Below, one piece after another: positions 15,789-24,446 of a stretch of DNA of 64,000 nucleotides. The DNA lies in contig JACJWK010000007.1 of the NCBI GenBank assembly GCA_020637195.1, forward strand, positions 1-64,000, written 5' to 3'. Each line of letters begins with the position of its first letter. Position 1 is the stretch's first letter. This stretch comes from Microthrixaceae bacterium (GTDB lineage: Bacteria; Actinomycetota; Acidimicrobiia; Acidimicrobiales; DATDAH01). Under the pieces are notes generated by a model, which was not told the origin of the DNA, searched no databases, and saw nothing but the letters and a program-made list of their open reading frames with translations. The translations under genes were made by a program, and so were the position numbers.

Positions 15789-18325
15789 GCACCCCGTCGT
15801 TGCGCAAGGGATCGACCACCCGCCCGGTGGTCCTGGGCCTGGTGCTCGCATTCGCGCTGTACCTCGTGGGACCGGCGGTGATCGGCGCCCTCGACTCGGT
15901 CTCCACCCCGAACATCTTGTGCACCGGCTTCGCCGGCGACACGGGGATCACCGGGTCCGTGACCGAGGACGGCACCGGTGATCCGATCCCGGGGGCGTGG
16001 GTGGCGGTGCTGCGCACGAGCGACTTCTCGATCGTCGGCGGCGTGAGCGCGGACGACGAGGGCCTGTTCGAGATCCCGGTGCCGCCGGGCTCCTACTTCG
16101 TGTACCTGATCGACCCGTCTGCGCAGCACCCCGCTGGCTTCGCCGGCGCGCCCGAGTTGGTCGAGGTGGCCGAGAACGAGGTCGTCGACGTGGCCGGGTC
16201 GATGGCGGCGACGCGCGGCTCGGTGGCGGGAACGGTCACCGAGCAGGGATCGGGCGATCCGCTGCCCGACGCCGTGGCGCTGGCCATCGGTGGGCCGAGC
16301 ACGGCGCTCGAGGTCGCCCGGGTGACCGACGCCGGGGGCGCGTACCACCTGCCCGGCCTCGCGGCCGGCAACCACTTCGTCGGGTACTTCGACCCCGCCG
16401 GCGCTCACGCCACGCGCTTCTACCCGGACTCCGCCAACGTTCCCGAGTCCTCGCCGGTGGCGGTGTCGGTCGGTGCGACGACGATCGCGGACGCGGCCCT
16501 GCCGGTCCAGGCCGCCACCCCGGGCGGCGCGACCCTGTCCGGGACCCTCACCGATGCGGTCAACGACGAGCCGGTCCCGTACGCGATCGTGGTGGCCCTC
16601 CAAGCCGCCGACTACCAGTTCGTGCGCGGCGGGTTCACCGACGCCGCCGGGCAGTACGACCTCGATGTCGCCGCCGGCGAGTACAAGCTGGCCTTCGTCG
16701 ACGCCCGTGGTTGGCACGAGATGGAGTGGTACGACGACCTGCCCAACACGGGGCTCGCGGACGCAGTGTCGGCTCCGGCGCCGGGAGTGGCGGACGCGGC
16801 GCTGGTGCCGACGACGGGGTCGATCGTCGGCACGCTCCTCGACGCGACCACCGGCTTCGGCGTCGGCTGCGCCTGGGCGGTGGCGATCGGCCCCAACGGC
16901 ATCGCCGGGGGCGCACCCACGGACGGCAACGGCCTCTACCGGATCGACGGGCTCGCCCCGGGCACCTACCGGGTGACGTTCGCCGACGCACCAGGGGGCC
17001 GCACCCAGGAATACTGGGATGACAGCGCGGACTACGACGGCGCGACGCCCATCGTCGTGACGGCCGGGGCCATCGAGATCGCTGACGCGACCCTCGGCTT
17101 CCCCCCGCCGGACAACGACGACTTCGCGGACGCCCACGACATCTCCGGCGGGTCCGGCGAGCTGCTCGGCACCACCAACGGGGCCTCCCTCGAGCCGGGC
17201 GAGCCGGACCACGGCGGTGGTCCCTTCACCGGCTCGGTGTGGTACCGGTGGACCGCCCCGGGCACCGGTCACGTCTGGGTCGACACCTGCCAGAGCCCGG
17301 GTCTGTCCGCGGTCGCCGTCTACACCGGCGACAACCTCGGATCGCTCGTGCCCGTGCCGAGTGCGACGACCAGCAGTTGCGGCGGTGAGCACTCCGAGGT
17401 GTCGTTCCCCGTCGTGGACGGCACCGAGTACCGCCTCGCCGTGCAGGGGTTCAGCGGGGCCGGGGGTGAGTTCGGAGACGTGCTCCTGCGCTGGGGCATG
17501 GGTGAGACGCCTCCGACCCTGGCGGACAGCTGGGAGGGAGTCGGCGCATTCCACCACCTGGCCGTGGCTCCGAACGGGGACGTCTACGCCACCGACCCGT
17601 TCAACGACCGGGTGGTCGTGCTCGACGACACCGGTGCGCCGATCAACGAGTTCGGCACCACCGGCTCGGGCCCCGGTGAGTTCAGCAGCCCGCTCGGCAT
17701 CGGCGTCGACGCCTCCGGCAACGTCTTCGTGCTCGACTCCGGGAACGACCGTGTGCAGAAGTTCGCCGGCGACGGAACCTTCCTGCTCGAGTTCGGCAGC
17801 TTCGGCTCGGGCAGCAGCGAGTTCTCCGCGGCCAGGGATCTCGCGGTGACGCCCTCCGGTGAGGTCGTCGTGTCCGACATCAACGGGGTCCAGCGCTTCG
17901 ACGCCGTGGGGACGTTCCTCGCGCGGTTCGGGCTCGCCCCGGGCGAGCTGCACGATCCGGGCGCCATCGCGGTCGCGCCCACCGGCGGGATCTTCGTGTT
18001 CGACGACTTCTGGCAGCAGGTGCACGAGTTCACGGGCACCGGCACCCACGTCGGGACGGTCGGCGAGGCGGGGGTGGACCTGGGCCAGTTCAGCAGCACC
18101 GTGTGGGGCCTGGCCGTCGACCCCCTGGGCCATCTGCTCGTCCTCGACTCGAACCTCGCCCGGGTGCAGGAGTTCGACTCGACGGGCCAGCTCGTCGCCC
18201 GGTGGGGTCGCTTCGGCAGCGGTCCGGACCAGTTCTTCCTCCCCAGCGGGATCGCCAGTGACGCCTTCGGCACGCTCTACGTCGCGGACTCGGGCAACGG
18301 GAGGATCCAGGTCTACGAACCCTGA
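15785..18325 (+). CDS. large secreted protein: carboxypeptidase-regulatory-like repeats plus NHL propeller
   Basis: The 846-residue product has an N-terminal hydrophobic segment (about 15-37). Four successive beta-sandwich repeats follow (start motifs GITGSVTEDGTGDPIPGAW, GSVAGTVTEQGSGDPLPDA, ATLSGTLTDAVNDEPVPYA, GSIVGTLLDATTGFGVG), then a bacterial pre-peptidase-like domain, and a C-terminal NHL propeller with GIGVDASGNVFVLDSGNDRVQKF-type repeats. It is probably anchored at the cell surface, binding or scaffolding rather than catalytic. Coupling to the O-antigen-ligase-like gene suggests a role in surface polymer assembly. Confidence 0.8.
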   Translation: MSTPSLRKGSTTRPVVLGLVLAFALYLVGPAVIGALDSVSTPNILCTGFAGDTGITGSVTEDGTGDPIPGAWVAVLRTSDFSIVGGVSADDEGLFEIPVPPGSYFVYLIDPSAQHPAGFAGAPELVEVAENEVVDVAGSMAATRGSVAGTVTEQGSGDPLPDAVALAIGGPSTALEVARVTDAGGAYHLPGLAAGNHFVGYFDPAGAHATRFYPDSANVPESSPVAVSVGATTIADAALPVQAATPGGATLSGTLTDAVNDEPVPYAIVVALQAADYQFVRGGFTDAAGQYDLDVAAGEYKLAFVDARGWHEMEWYDDLPNTGLADAVSAPAPGVADAALVPTTGSIVGTLLDATTGFGVGCAWAVAIGPNGIAGGAPTDGNGLYRIDGLAPGTYRVTFADAPGGRTQEYWDDSADYDGATPIVVTAGAIEIADATLGFPPPDNDDFADAHDISGGSGELLGTTNGASLEPGEPDHGGGPFTGSVWYRWTAPGTGHVWVDTCQSPGLSAVAVYTGDNLGSLVPVPSATTSSCGGEHSEVSFPVVDGTEYRLAVQGFSGAGGEFGDVLLRWGMGETPPTLADSWEGVGAFHHLAVAPNGDVYATDPFNDRVVVLDDTGAPINEFGTTGSGPGEFSSPLGIGVDASGNVFVLDSGNDRVQKFAGDGTFLLEFGSFGSGSSEFSAARDLAVTPSGEVVVSDINGVQRFDAVGTFLARFGLAPGELHDPGAIAVAPTGGIFVFDDFWQQVHEFTGTGTHVGTVGEAGVDLGQFSSTVWGLAVDPLGHLLVLDSNLARVQEFDSTGQLVARWGRFGSGPDQFFLPSGIASDAFGTLYVADSGNGRIQVYEP

Positions 18326-18384
18326 GCCGCTGCCGGTGACCTTCGACCCTTCCTGATCATCGTCGGGGTCCGTACGTTGAGCCC

Positions 18385-19341
18385 ATGAGCGGCCCTGCGG
18401 GTCCCGAGCGGCGGGTGCGGCGGTGGCCGCTCGTCGTGATCCTCGTCGTGGGGCTCGGCCTCGCCGCCGCGCCGGCGGCGTTCTCGATGTTCGATCGGGC
18501 CCCGAAGGGCGGGACCATGATCGAGGAGTTCCGGCCGTTCATGAACGAGGCGACCATCGCCGACTTCCGCGGCTACCTCGCCGAGATCGGCGCCGCGCGC
18601 GACGAGACCGCCGACGAGCTCCAGCCGGCGCTCGGCACCCCCGAGGAGTTCGCCGCCGAGTACCCGCAGGCCGCCACGTTCGTCGACGAGTGGGGCGCGA
18701 TCGACACGGACATGAGCGACATGCTCGACACCATCGACGCGAACCGCGACGAATTCGACGGCGTGTCCTCGCTGCCGCCCTTCGCGCTCTTCCCCTGGTT
18801 CTTCGTGATCCCCGGCCTGCTGCTGGCCGTCCTCGCCGGGCTGTCGCTGTGGCGCGTCCGACGGGGACGGCGACCGCTCACCGTCGCGCTGGTCGTCCTC
18901 GGCGTCGGCCTCCTGCTGGCGCCGGCGGTCTTCCAGATGTTCACCCGCGCCCCCGGCGGCGGCCGCATGATCGACGACTTCGAGTCCCTGATGACCCGCG
19001 ACCGGGTCACGCAGATCCAGGGCTACTTCATCACCATCGGCAGCGGCGAGGGCCAGCTCCGCACCGCCGTCGTGCCCGCGGTCGTCGAGCAGGACGGGGG
19101 CAGCGCCGCCGACCACCCGGCCACCGCGCAGCTCTCCGACGACTGGCCGCAGCTCCTGTCCGAGATGTCCGACATGGTCGGCGCGATGGCCGACAACCTC
19201 GACAACTACGCGGCCGTCGCCGCCCTGCCGCCGTTCCCCCTGTTCCCCTGGTTCTTCGTCCTCCCGGGCCTCGTCGTCGTCACCGCGGCGCTCGTGGCCC
19301 GCCCCCGTTCCGAGATCACCGTTCCCGAGGAGGAGCCATGA
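18385..19341 (+). CDS. membrane protein with tandem duplicated domain, unknown function
   Basis: The 318 residues fall into two similar halves (about 10-158 and 160-306). Each has a transmembrane helix ending in AP.AF.MF.RAP or AP.VFQMFTRAP, a GG.MI.(E/D)F segment, an extracytoplasmic helical part with (D/E)MSDM, then LPPF.LFPWFFV.PGL leading into a second helix. The topology is therefore four helices and two external loops. I do not recognise the family. A TACGTT hexamer is 6 nt before the ATG (leaderless). The stop overlaps the next gene (ATGA), a lipoprotein and probable partner. Confidence 0.8.
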   Translation: MSGPAGPERRVRRWPLVVILVVGLGLAAAPAAFSMFDRAPKGGTMIEEFRPFMNEATIADFRGYLAEIGAARDETADELQPALGTPEEFAAEYPQAATFVDEWGAIDTDMSDMLDTIDANRDEFDGVSSLPPFALFPWFFVIPGLLLAVLAGLSLWRVRRGRRPLTVALVVLGVGLLLAPAVFQMFTRAPGGGRMIDDFESLMTRDRVTQIQGYFITIGSGEGQLRTAVVPAVVEQDGGSAADHPATAQLSDDWPQLLSEMSDMVGAMADNLDNYAAVAALPPFPLFPWFFVLPGLVVVTAALVARPRSEITVPEEEP

Positions 19342-20096
19342 CCCGCACCCGAACGCACCGAGCCCTGCTGGTGCTCCTCGCCGCGATCGCGGCCGTCGCC
19401 CTGGTGGCCGCCGGTTGCAGCAGCGACGACGACGGCTCGTCCTCGGACACGTCCGAGGCGACGAGCGAGACCACCGCCGCCGACGACGCGACCGCCTCGG
19501 GCGAGCTCGTCGGCACCTTCGGCATCGACCCCGGGGCCTTCGAGGGAGCCGAGGCCACCGGCTCGTACTTCCGCATGGTGCAGTCCGGCGGCACCGTGGC
19601 CGACGGGCCCTTCGTGCCCAACGCCGACTCCACCGCGAGCGACCAGACCTACACGCTGCTCGAGGCCGGCACCGACGGCGGCCTGGTGGCCGGCTCGTTC
19701 CAGCCCGGGCCCGACCCGCTGTTCGACGCCGACGGCAACGCCCTCGCCGACGCGATCATCGCCCCGGTGACGTTCTTCGGCGTGGACTTCAGCATCCTCA
19801 CCGCGGAGACCGACGCCGAGGGCGGCGGCAGCGTCGAGGCCGTGAGCATCACCGACGAGGACGGCACCCTCTCGGGCCAGACCACCGCGGTGACCGCCGC
19901 GTACGGTGGCTCGGAGTTCAACCAGGGTGCGCCCAAGCCCGACGGCTCGACGCCCGGCGAGACCACCGCCGTGACCGGCACGTACGACCCCGAGACCGGC
20001 GCCTACACCCTCGACTGGGCCAGCCAGATCGTCGGCGGCTCGTTCGACGGGTTCACCGGCGTGTGGCACCTGGAGGGCACCTTCACGGCGGCGTGA
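19338..20096 (+). CDS. secreted lipoprotein, unknown function
   Basis: A 252-residue protein with a lipoprotein signal: basic start, hydrophobic core and the lipobox VAAGCSSDD, then a Ser/Thr/Asp-rich linker. The mature domain is beta-rich with repeated phrases such as GTFGIDPGAFEGAEATGSYFRM and GTYDPETGAYTLDW, suggesting a small beta-barrel or sandwich. No enzyme motif is seen. It is translationally coupled to the preceding duplicated membrane protein and ends 41 nt before the kinase gene, so the three may form one surface-associated unit. Confidence 0.8.
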   Translation: MTRTRTHRALLVLLAAIAAVALVAAGCSSDDDGSSSDTSEATSETTAADDATASGELVGTFGIDPGAFEGAEATGSYFRMVQSGGTVADGPFVPNADSTASDQTYTLLEAGTDGGLVAGSFQPGPDPLFDADGNALADAIIAPVTFFGVDFSILTAETDAEGGGSVEAVSITDEDGTLSGQTTAVTAAYGGSEFNQGAPKPDGSTPGETTAVTGTYDPETGAYTLDWASQIVGGSFDGFTGVWHLEGTFTAA

Positions 20097-20137
20097 CCGC
20101 CCGGGGCCTGCTCTAAGGTGGGCCTGCGGGAGGTGGC

Positions 20138-22141
20138 GTGCCGACGGTTCCGGACATCGAGGGGTACTCGGAGCTCATCTGGGTGGCGCGCGGCGGCTTC
20201 GGTTCGGTGTACCGGGGCCGCCAGGACCGCCACGGCCGCGACGTGGCCATCAAGGTGCTCGACGTGGACGACCTCGACCGCCGGGCCCGCGAGCGCTTCG
20301 ACCGCGAGTGCCGGGCCATGGGGAGCCTGTCCTGGCACCCCAACGTGGTGGCCCTTCTCGACTCGGGGGTGACCGAGGAAGGGCGCCCCTACCTGACCAT
20401 GGACTTCGTCGAGGGCGGGACCTTCGCCGACCGGGTCGTCGATGCGCCCCTCCCGTGGGCCGAGGCCGTGGCGGTGGCCGTCAAGGTGGCGGGCGCCCTC
20501 GATGTCGCCCACGGCGCCGGGATCCTCCATCGGGACCTCAAGCCGGAGAACCTCCTCGTCGGCCCGTACGGGGAGGTGCTCCTCGGCGACTTCGGCATCG
20601 CCGCGCTCGAGGGCGCCGGTCGCACCACCGCGGGCAACGCTGCCTTCACCGTCGACCACGTCGCCCCCGAGGTGCTCCAGGGGCAGCGGCCCGACGAGCG
20701 CTCCGACGTCTACGGCCTCGGCTCGACGCTGTACACGCTCGTCGCCGGCGAACCCCCGTTCTCGGTCGACGCCGGCACCCCGATCGCCGCGAAGCTCCAG
20801 CAGGTGATCGGGCGGCCGGCGCCTCGCCTCACCGGGGTCCCCGACGACCTCGCCGACGTCGTGTCCCGGGCGCTCGAGAAGGACCCACAGCGGCGCCCGG
20901 CGAGTGCGGCCGAGCTCGGTCGTGCCCTGCAGGCGGTGCAGGCCGCGCACGGCCTGCCCGTCACCGATCTCCGTGACGCGGGGAGCACCGCCGCCGACGG
21001 GTCGCGCCCCCCGCCGGCGCCGGCGCCGGCGCCTCCGACCGACGACGGGCTCGACGCGCCCCGCCCGCCGGTCGACGATCGGGGCGACGTCGACGACCGG
21101 TCGACCATCTCGATCGAGCGCCCCGCCGCGGTGCCCGTGCCGGGCCGCCGTCGGCCCCGTCGGTGGCTCGTCGTCGCGGCGGCGGCCGTCCTGGTCGCCG
21201 CCCTCGCCGCCGTGCTGGTGGCCCGCACGGGCGGGGATGACGGCGAGACGGCGGGCGACGCCACCACGCCGCCGGCCGAGGACGGTCAGGGGCGACCCCG
21301 CGTCGCCGCCACGGTGGACGTCGACGCCCAGCCGGACGGGGTGGCGCTCACCAGCGACGCCGCCTGGGTGAGCAGCCGCGGTGACGGCACCGTCACCCGG
21401 ATCGCGCTCGCCGACAACGAGCCCGTCACGTCGATCGCCGCCGGTGGCGCACCCGGTGGGGTCGCCGCGACGGAGTCGGCCGTCTGGGTGCCGAACGCGC
21501 TCGACGACACCGTGTCGCGGATCGACCCCGCCTCGAACCAGGTCGTCGCCACGATCGACGTGGGCTCGAGCCCCGGCGCGGTGGCGGCCACCGACTCGGC
21601 GGTCTGGGTGACCAACAGCAGCGACGGAACCGTGTCCCGGATCAACCCGGCCTCGGACCGCGTCGTCGCCACCGTCGAGGTCGGGCCCTACCCCGCGTCG
21701 GTCGCCGCGACCGACGACGCCGTGTGGGTGGCCGATTTCGAGGCCAGCACCGTCTCTCGGATCGACCCGGTCTCCAACCGGGTCGTCGCGACGATCAACG
21801 TCGGCACCACGCCGTTCTCGGTCGCCGCGACCGACGACGCCGTGTGGGTGGCCAACAACGACTCGGGCACCGTGAGCCGGATCGACGCCGCCACGAACTC
21901 GGTGGTGGCCACCATCGAGGTGGGGAACGGCCCGGGCGGCATCGCGGCCGCCGACGAGGACGTGTGGGTGTCGAACATCGGCGACGACAACGTCATGCGA
22001 CTCGATCCGGGCAGCAACACGGTCGTGGCGACCGTGCCGGTCGGGCGGATCCCCGTGGCGGTCGCGGTCTCGCCGACGGCGGTGTGGACGGCGGACAACG
22101 GCGACGACACCGCCACCCGCATCGACCCGTCGGGTGGCTGA
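20138..22141 (+). CDS. transmembrane Ser/Thr protein kinase with seven-bladed YVTN propeller sensor
   Basis: The 667-residue protein begins with a PknB-type kinase: glycine loop ARGGFGSVYRG, K39 in VAIKVL, HRDLKPEN at 131-138, DFG at 151-153. The activation segment lacks the usual APE-type spacing but has HVAPEVLQG. A Pro/Asp-rich linker leads to a transmembrane helix (about 345-370). Outside are exactly seven 40-residue repeats of the form VATI.VG..P..VAATD.AVWVAN...GTVSRIDP.SN.V, a complete beta-propeller. The GTG start follows GGGAGG. It likely senses an extracellular ligand. Confidence 0.9.
   Translation: MPTVPDIEGYSELIWVARGGFGSVYRGRQDRHGRDVAIKVLDVDDLDRRARERFDRECRAMGSLSWHPNVVALLDSGVTEEGRPYLTMDFVEGGTFADRVVDAPLPWAEAVAVAVKVAGALDVAHGAGILHRDLKPENLLVGPYGEVLLGDFGIAALEGAGRTTAGNAAFTVDHVAPEVLQGQRPDERSDVYGLGSTLYTLVAGEPPFSVDAGTPIAAKLQQVIGRPAPRLTGVPDDLADVVSRALEKDPQRRPASAAELGRALQAVQAAHGLPVTDLRDAGSTAADGSRPPPAPAPAPPTDDGLDAPRPPVDDRGDVDDRSTISIERPAAVPVPGRRRPRRWLVVAAAAVLVAALAAVLVARTGGDDGETAGDATTPPAEDGQGRPRVAATVDVDAQPDGVALTSDAAWVSSRGDGTVTRIALADNEPVTSIAAGGAPGGVAATESAVWVPNALDDTVSRIDPASNQVVATIDVGSSPGAVAATDSAVWVTNSSDGTVSRINPASDRVVATVEVGPYPASVAATDDAVWVADFEASTVSRIDPVSNRVVATINVGTTPFSVAATDDAVWVANNDSGTVSRIDAATNSVVATIEVGNGPGGIAAADEDVWVSNIGDDNVMRLDPGSNTVVATVPVGRIPVAVAVSPTAVWTADNGDDTATRIDPSGG
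21301..22138 (+). repeat. seven 120-bp tandem repeats encoding propeller blades
   Basis: The 3' part of the kinase gene consists of seven in-frame units of 120 bp. The central units are most alike, and the first and last are more diverged, as expected for a propeller evolved by unit duplication. Confidence 0.85.
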
Positions 22142-22195
22142 CGGCCGGACCCGCCTCACCGCGGCCCGCATCGGGGGGTCGCAGGTTGTCGGTGG

Positions 22196-22251
22196 CGCCC
22201 TGCCCTGGTAGAAACCTGACCCAACAGGTCGGATTTCTCCAAGGCAGGGCG
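22196..22251 (+). promoter_or_regulatory. long hairpin leader directly before the DUF4395 gene
   Basis: Three consecutive pairings make one extended stem: 22196-22208 with 22239-22251 (13 bp, one mismatch), AGAAA with TTTCT (22210-22214/22234-22238), and CCTG with CAGG around a 6-nt loop, with a bulge on the 3' side. The 3' arm contains AAGGCAGGG, the only plausible ribosome binding site for the ATG at 22257, so folding would hide it. The inner ACCTG-N6-CAGGT could instead be a protein operator. Confidence 0.6.
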
Positions 22252-22256
22252 TCCCC

Positions 22257-22775
22257 ATGACCCGCAGCGAGCTGTTCTCCTTCCCCAACCCGGTCAACGA
22301 GACCTCGGCGCGCGTCGTCGCCGGTGGCGTCGTGGCCATGACCGCCCTCTTCCTGCTCACGGGCTGGAGCTGGGTGCTGGTGGTGCTGACCTACGGGTTC
22401 GTGGCCCGGGTCCTCACCGGGCCGACGCTCAGCCCGCTCGGCCGGCTCGCCACCCAGGTGATCACCCCCCGCCTCGACGTCGAGCACCGGTTCTGCGCCG
22501 GACCGCCCAAGCGCTTCGCGCAGGGCATCGGCGCCACGTTCACCCTCACCGCCTCCGTGCTGTGGTTCGGGCTCGGCCTGGCCGGCGCCGCCCAGGTCGT
22601 GCTGGCGATGCTGCTGGTGGCCGCCAGCCTCGAGGCGTTCGCGGGCTTCTGCCTCGGCTGCACGATCTTCAGCTTCCTCATGCGGGCGGGCATCGTCCCC
22701 GAGGAGGTCTGCGAGCGGTGCAACGACCTCTGGGCCGGACGCGAGGACGAGGCGCCGGTGGGCGTCTCCGCCTGA
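22257..22775 (+). CDS. DUF4395 membrane protein
   Basis: This 172-residue protein has about four transmembrane helices and the DUF4395 features: an NPVNET start, an RVLTGPTLSPLGRLATQ loop, HRFCAGPPKRFAQ, and FCLGCTIF with paired Cys, then CERC near the end. Members often accompany thioredoxin or rhodanese proteins, so a role in thiol or sulfur redox has been suggested, but no function is established. Conserved Cys residues near the membrane agree with that. Expression may be controlled by the hairpin leader that covers its ribosome site. It is convergent with the candidate selenoprotein gene. Confidence 0.83.
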   Translation: MTRSELFSFPNPVNETSARVVAGGVVAMTALFLLTGWSWVLVVLTYGFVARVLTGPTLSPLGRLATQVITPRLDVEHRFCAGPPKRFAQGIGATFTLTASVLWFGLGLAGAAQVVLAMLLVAASLEAFAGFCLGCTIFSFLMRAGIVPEEVCERCNDLWAGREDEAPVGVSA

Positions 22776-22782
22776 GCGCCCC

Positions 22783-23532
22783 TCACCCCGCCACGGCCAC
22801 CGCGACGAGCAGCCCGACCACGGCGATCGTCTCGCCCGCCCCCCGCAGCACGGGCCCGGCGAGCTCGACCCGGGCGTCCCACCGCCGCGGGTCGGGCGAC
22901 AGCGCCCGTTGGGTCGGCAACAGCCCCCGTCCCGCGCCGAAGCCCGCGCCGAGGGCCAGCGCCGCCCACCACGGCCCACCCAGCAGCACCATCCCCAGGG
23001 CCAGCACGTGGGGCGCGGCACTCGGCAGGTAGGTGCGCAGCCCGGTCCCCAACTCGACCCCGAACCGGGCGGCGGCCCGCGCCGGGGCCCGGTCGAACAC
23101 GGTCCGGGGGATCTGGCGGCGGTTCTGGGGCAGGCGACCGGGAACGATCCCGTGGGCCACGAGCAGCGCCGCCGCGCTCGTCAGCGCGAACAGCGTCAGG
23201 CGGGCCGCCGCCGGCAGGGGTGCGGCCAGGCCCGACAGCACCCACAGGCCGAGCGCGGTGGCGAGGCCGCCGAGCGTCGTGCCCGCCACGAAGGCGGCCA
23301 GGGCGGAGGAGCGAGGGGTCCGGTGCCGCCAGACCGGCGGCGTGAGCGCGTAGGCGCTGTTGCGGCTTCAGACGCTGCCCGACAGCGAGTGCCCGGCGCC
23401 GGCGCCCGTCGCGACGAGCACCACCACCGCGCTCCCCGCCACCCAGCCCACCCCGAGCAGCGCCGCGGCGCCGACGCTGGCCGCCACCGGGTCGCTGAGC
23501 GCTCGCCGCAGGGTGTCGCCGGTGCCCGCCAC
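22783..23532 (-). CDS. candidate selenoprotein: mau-associated membrane protein with in-frame UGA
   Basis: Reading through one TGA (23368-23370, codon 55) gives a 249-residue membrane protein. An N-terminal part with one helix (from GTG 23532, six nt after the MauA-like stop) continues in the same frame, without another stop, into a five-helix-like part with LPQNRRQIPRTVFDRA and FGVELGTGLRTY. A 6-bp GC hairpin with the loop GGUCU lies 32 nt after the UGA, the loop sequence of the E. coli fdhF SECIS. The Sec genes lie at the head of the same gene chain. If the UGA is a real stop, the downstream gene would start near GTG 23289 (168 residues). Confidence 0.6.
23325..23341 (-). promoter_or_regulatory. 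SECIS-like hairpin downstream of the in-frame UGA
   Basis: On the minus strand GCCGCC-GGTCT-GGCGGC forms a 6-bp perfect stem with a 5-nt GGUCU loop. SelB of bacterial systems recognises an apical loop with G and U at these positions, normally about 16-37 nt after the UGA; here the gap is 32 nt. Confidence 0.6.
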
Positions 23533-23537
23533 CTCGG

Positions 23538-24446
23538 TCAGCCCGTGCCCGGGTTGGCGCCGTAGGGCATGCGGATGCGGGCCTCGCCCAGCTTCGTGTT
23601 GCGCCCCGGGCCGATCGACGAGGCGAACACCCGGAACCGGTGCTCGCCCGGTCGCACCCCCTTGACCGTGACCGCGAAGCCGTGCTGGAGGCCGGCCGAC
23701 CAGAAGAAGGGCGGGATCGCGCGCGAGCGACGGTTGGCCACGGGCCGGGCGACGAGGCGGCTGTTGCGGTAGATCCCCACCGTCACCGGGGAGCGGGGGG
23801 CGTCGGGGTCGATCACCCAGCCCTTGAGCCGCACCATCCCGGGGGCCACGACGCGGGCCGTCACCAGCGCGCCGACGGGGTCGTGGTAGACGGGCTCGTC
23901 GGGGTCCCGCCCGTCGCACTCGGTGACCTTGCGGCAGATCTTCGGGTACCAACCCGCACCGATGAGCTTGTAGCCGTCGTGGCAGCGGTACAGGGTGTGC
24001 TGCGCGCAGCCGCCGCACGGGCCGTTGTGGCCCCAGGTCCAGCCGTCGAACCCCGCCCAGCAGGCGCCGGGCCGCAGGCGGTAGCCCTCGGCGGGCCGGT
24101 TCTTGAACCACCCGGCGTACTGGCCGCTCGGTTCGCAGGTGTCGGCCAGGACCTGCGAGGGCCCGCAGCCCGGCTCGCACTCGTGGCTCGCCGCGTACGG
24201 CGGGCACGACGGGTAGATGCGGTAGCCGTACTGGCCGGGCGCCGGATCGGCCAGCGCCGCGCGTGCCTTCGGGAACACGCCGAGGGCGGCGACGCCGGCC
24301 CCCATGCCGGCCGCCACGAGGCCGGTGAGGAACCCGCGCCGGGTGGGCGGCGCCGAGTAGCGCTCGCGCTCGGCGTCCCGGCGTCGGCGCAGCGGCGTCC
24401 CGCCGGGCGGCGCGCTCGCGGGGACCAGGTCGGCGTAGGCGGTCAT
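23538..24446 (-). CDS. Tat-exported Cys-rich protein, methylamine dehydrogenase light-chain-like
   Basis: The 302-residue protein has a twin-arginine signal (PTRRGFLTG, R36-R37) and ten Cys in the first mature domain (81, 90, 94, 104, 129, 144, 147, 155, 171, 177). The segment CHDGYKLIGAGWYPKIC closely follows the C..G.KL....W...C block of the methylamine dehydrogenase small subunit, where that Trp is half of the tryptophan tryptophylquinone cofactor. A second beta domain (about 190-302) has GWVIDPDAPRSPVTV. No heavy-chain gene is present, so amine oxidation is not implied. The ATG overlaps the MauD-like stop (ATGA). Confidence 0.75.
   Translation of the reverse strand: MTAYADLVPASAPPGGTPLRRRRDAERERYSAPPTRRGFLTGLVAAGMGAGVAALGVFPKARAALADPAPGQYGYRIYPSCPPYAASHECEPGCGPSQVLADTCEPSGQYAGWFKNRPAEGYRLRPGACWAGFDGWTWGHNGPCGGCAQHTLYRCHDGYKLIGAGWYPKICRKVTECDGRDPDEPVYHDPVGALVTARVVAPGMVRLKGWVIDPDAPRSPVTVGIYRNSRLVARPVANRRSRAIPPFFWSAGLQHGFAVTVKGVRPGEHRFRVFASSIGPGRNTKLGEARIRMPYGANPGTG

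Noticed and set aside
21301..22138. Regular 120-bp repeats that might suggest a CRISPR or minisatellite
   Set aside because: They are in-frame coding units of a beta-propeller with no spacers.
20003..22360. Minus-strand frame of 785 codons opposite the kinase
   Set aside because: It is the antisense reading of the kinase and its repeats; stops are rare in such GC-rich DNA. No domain is seen.
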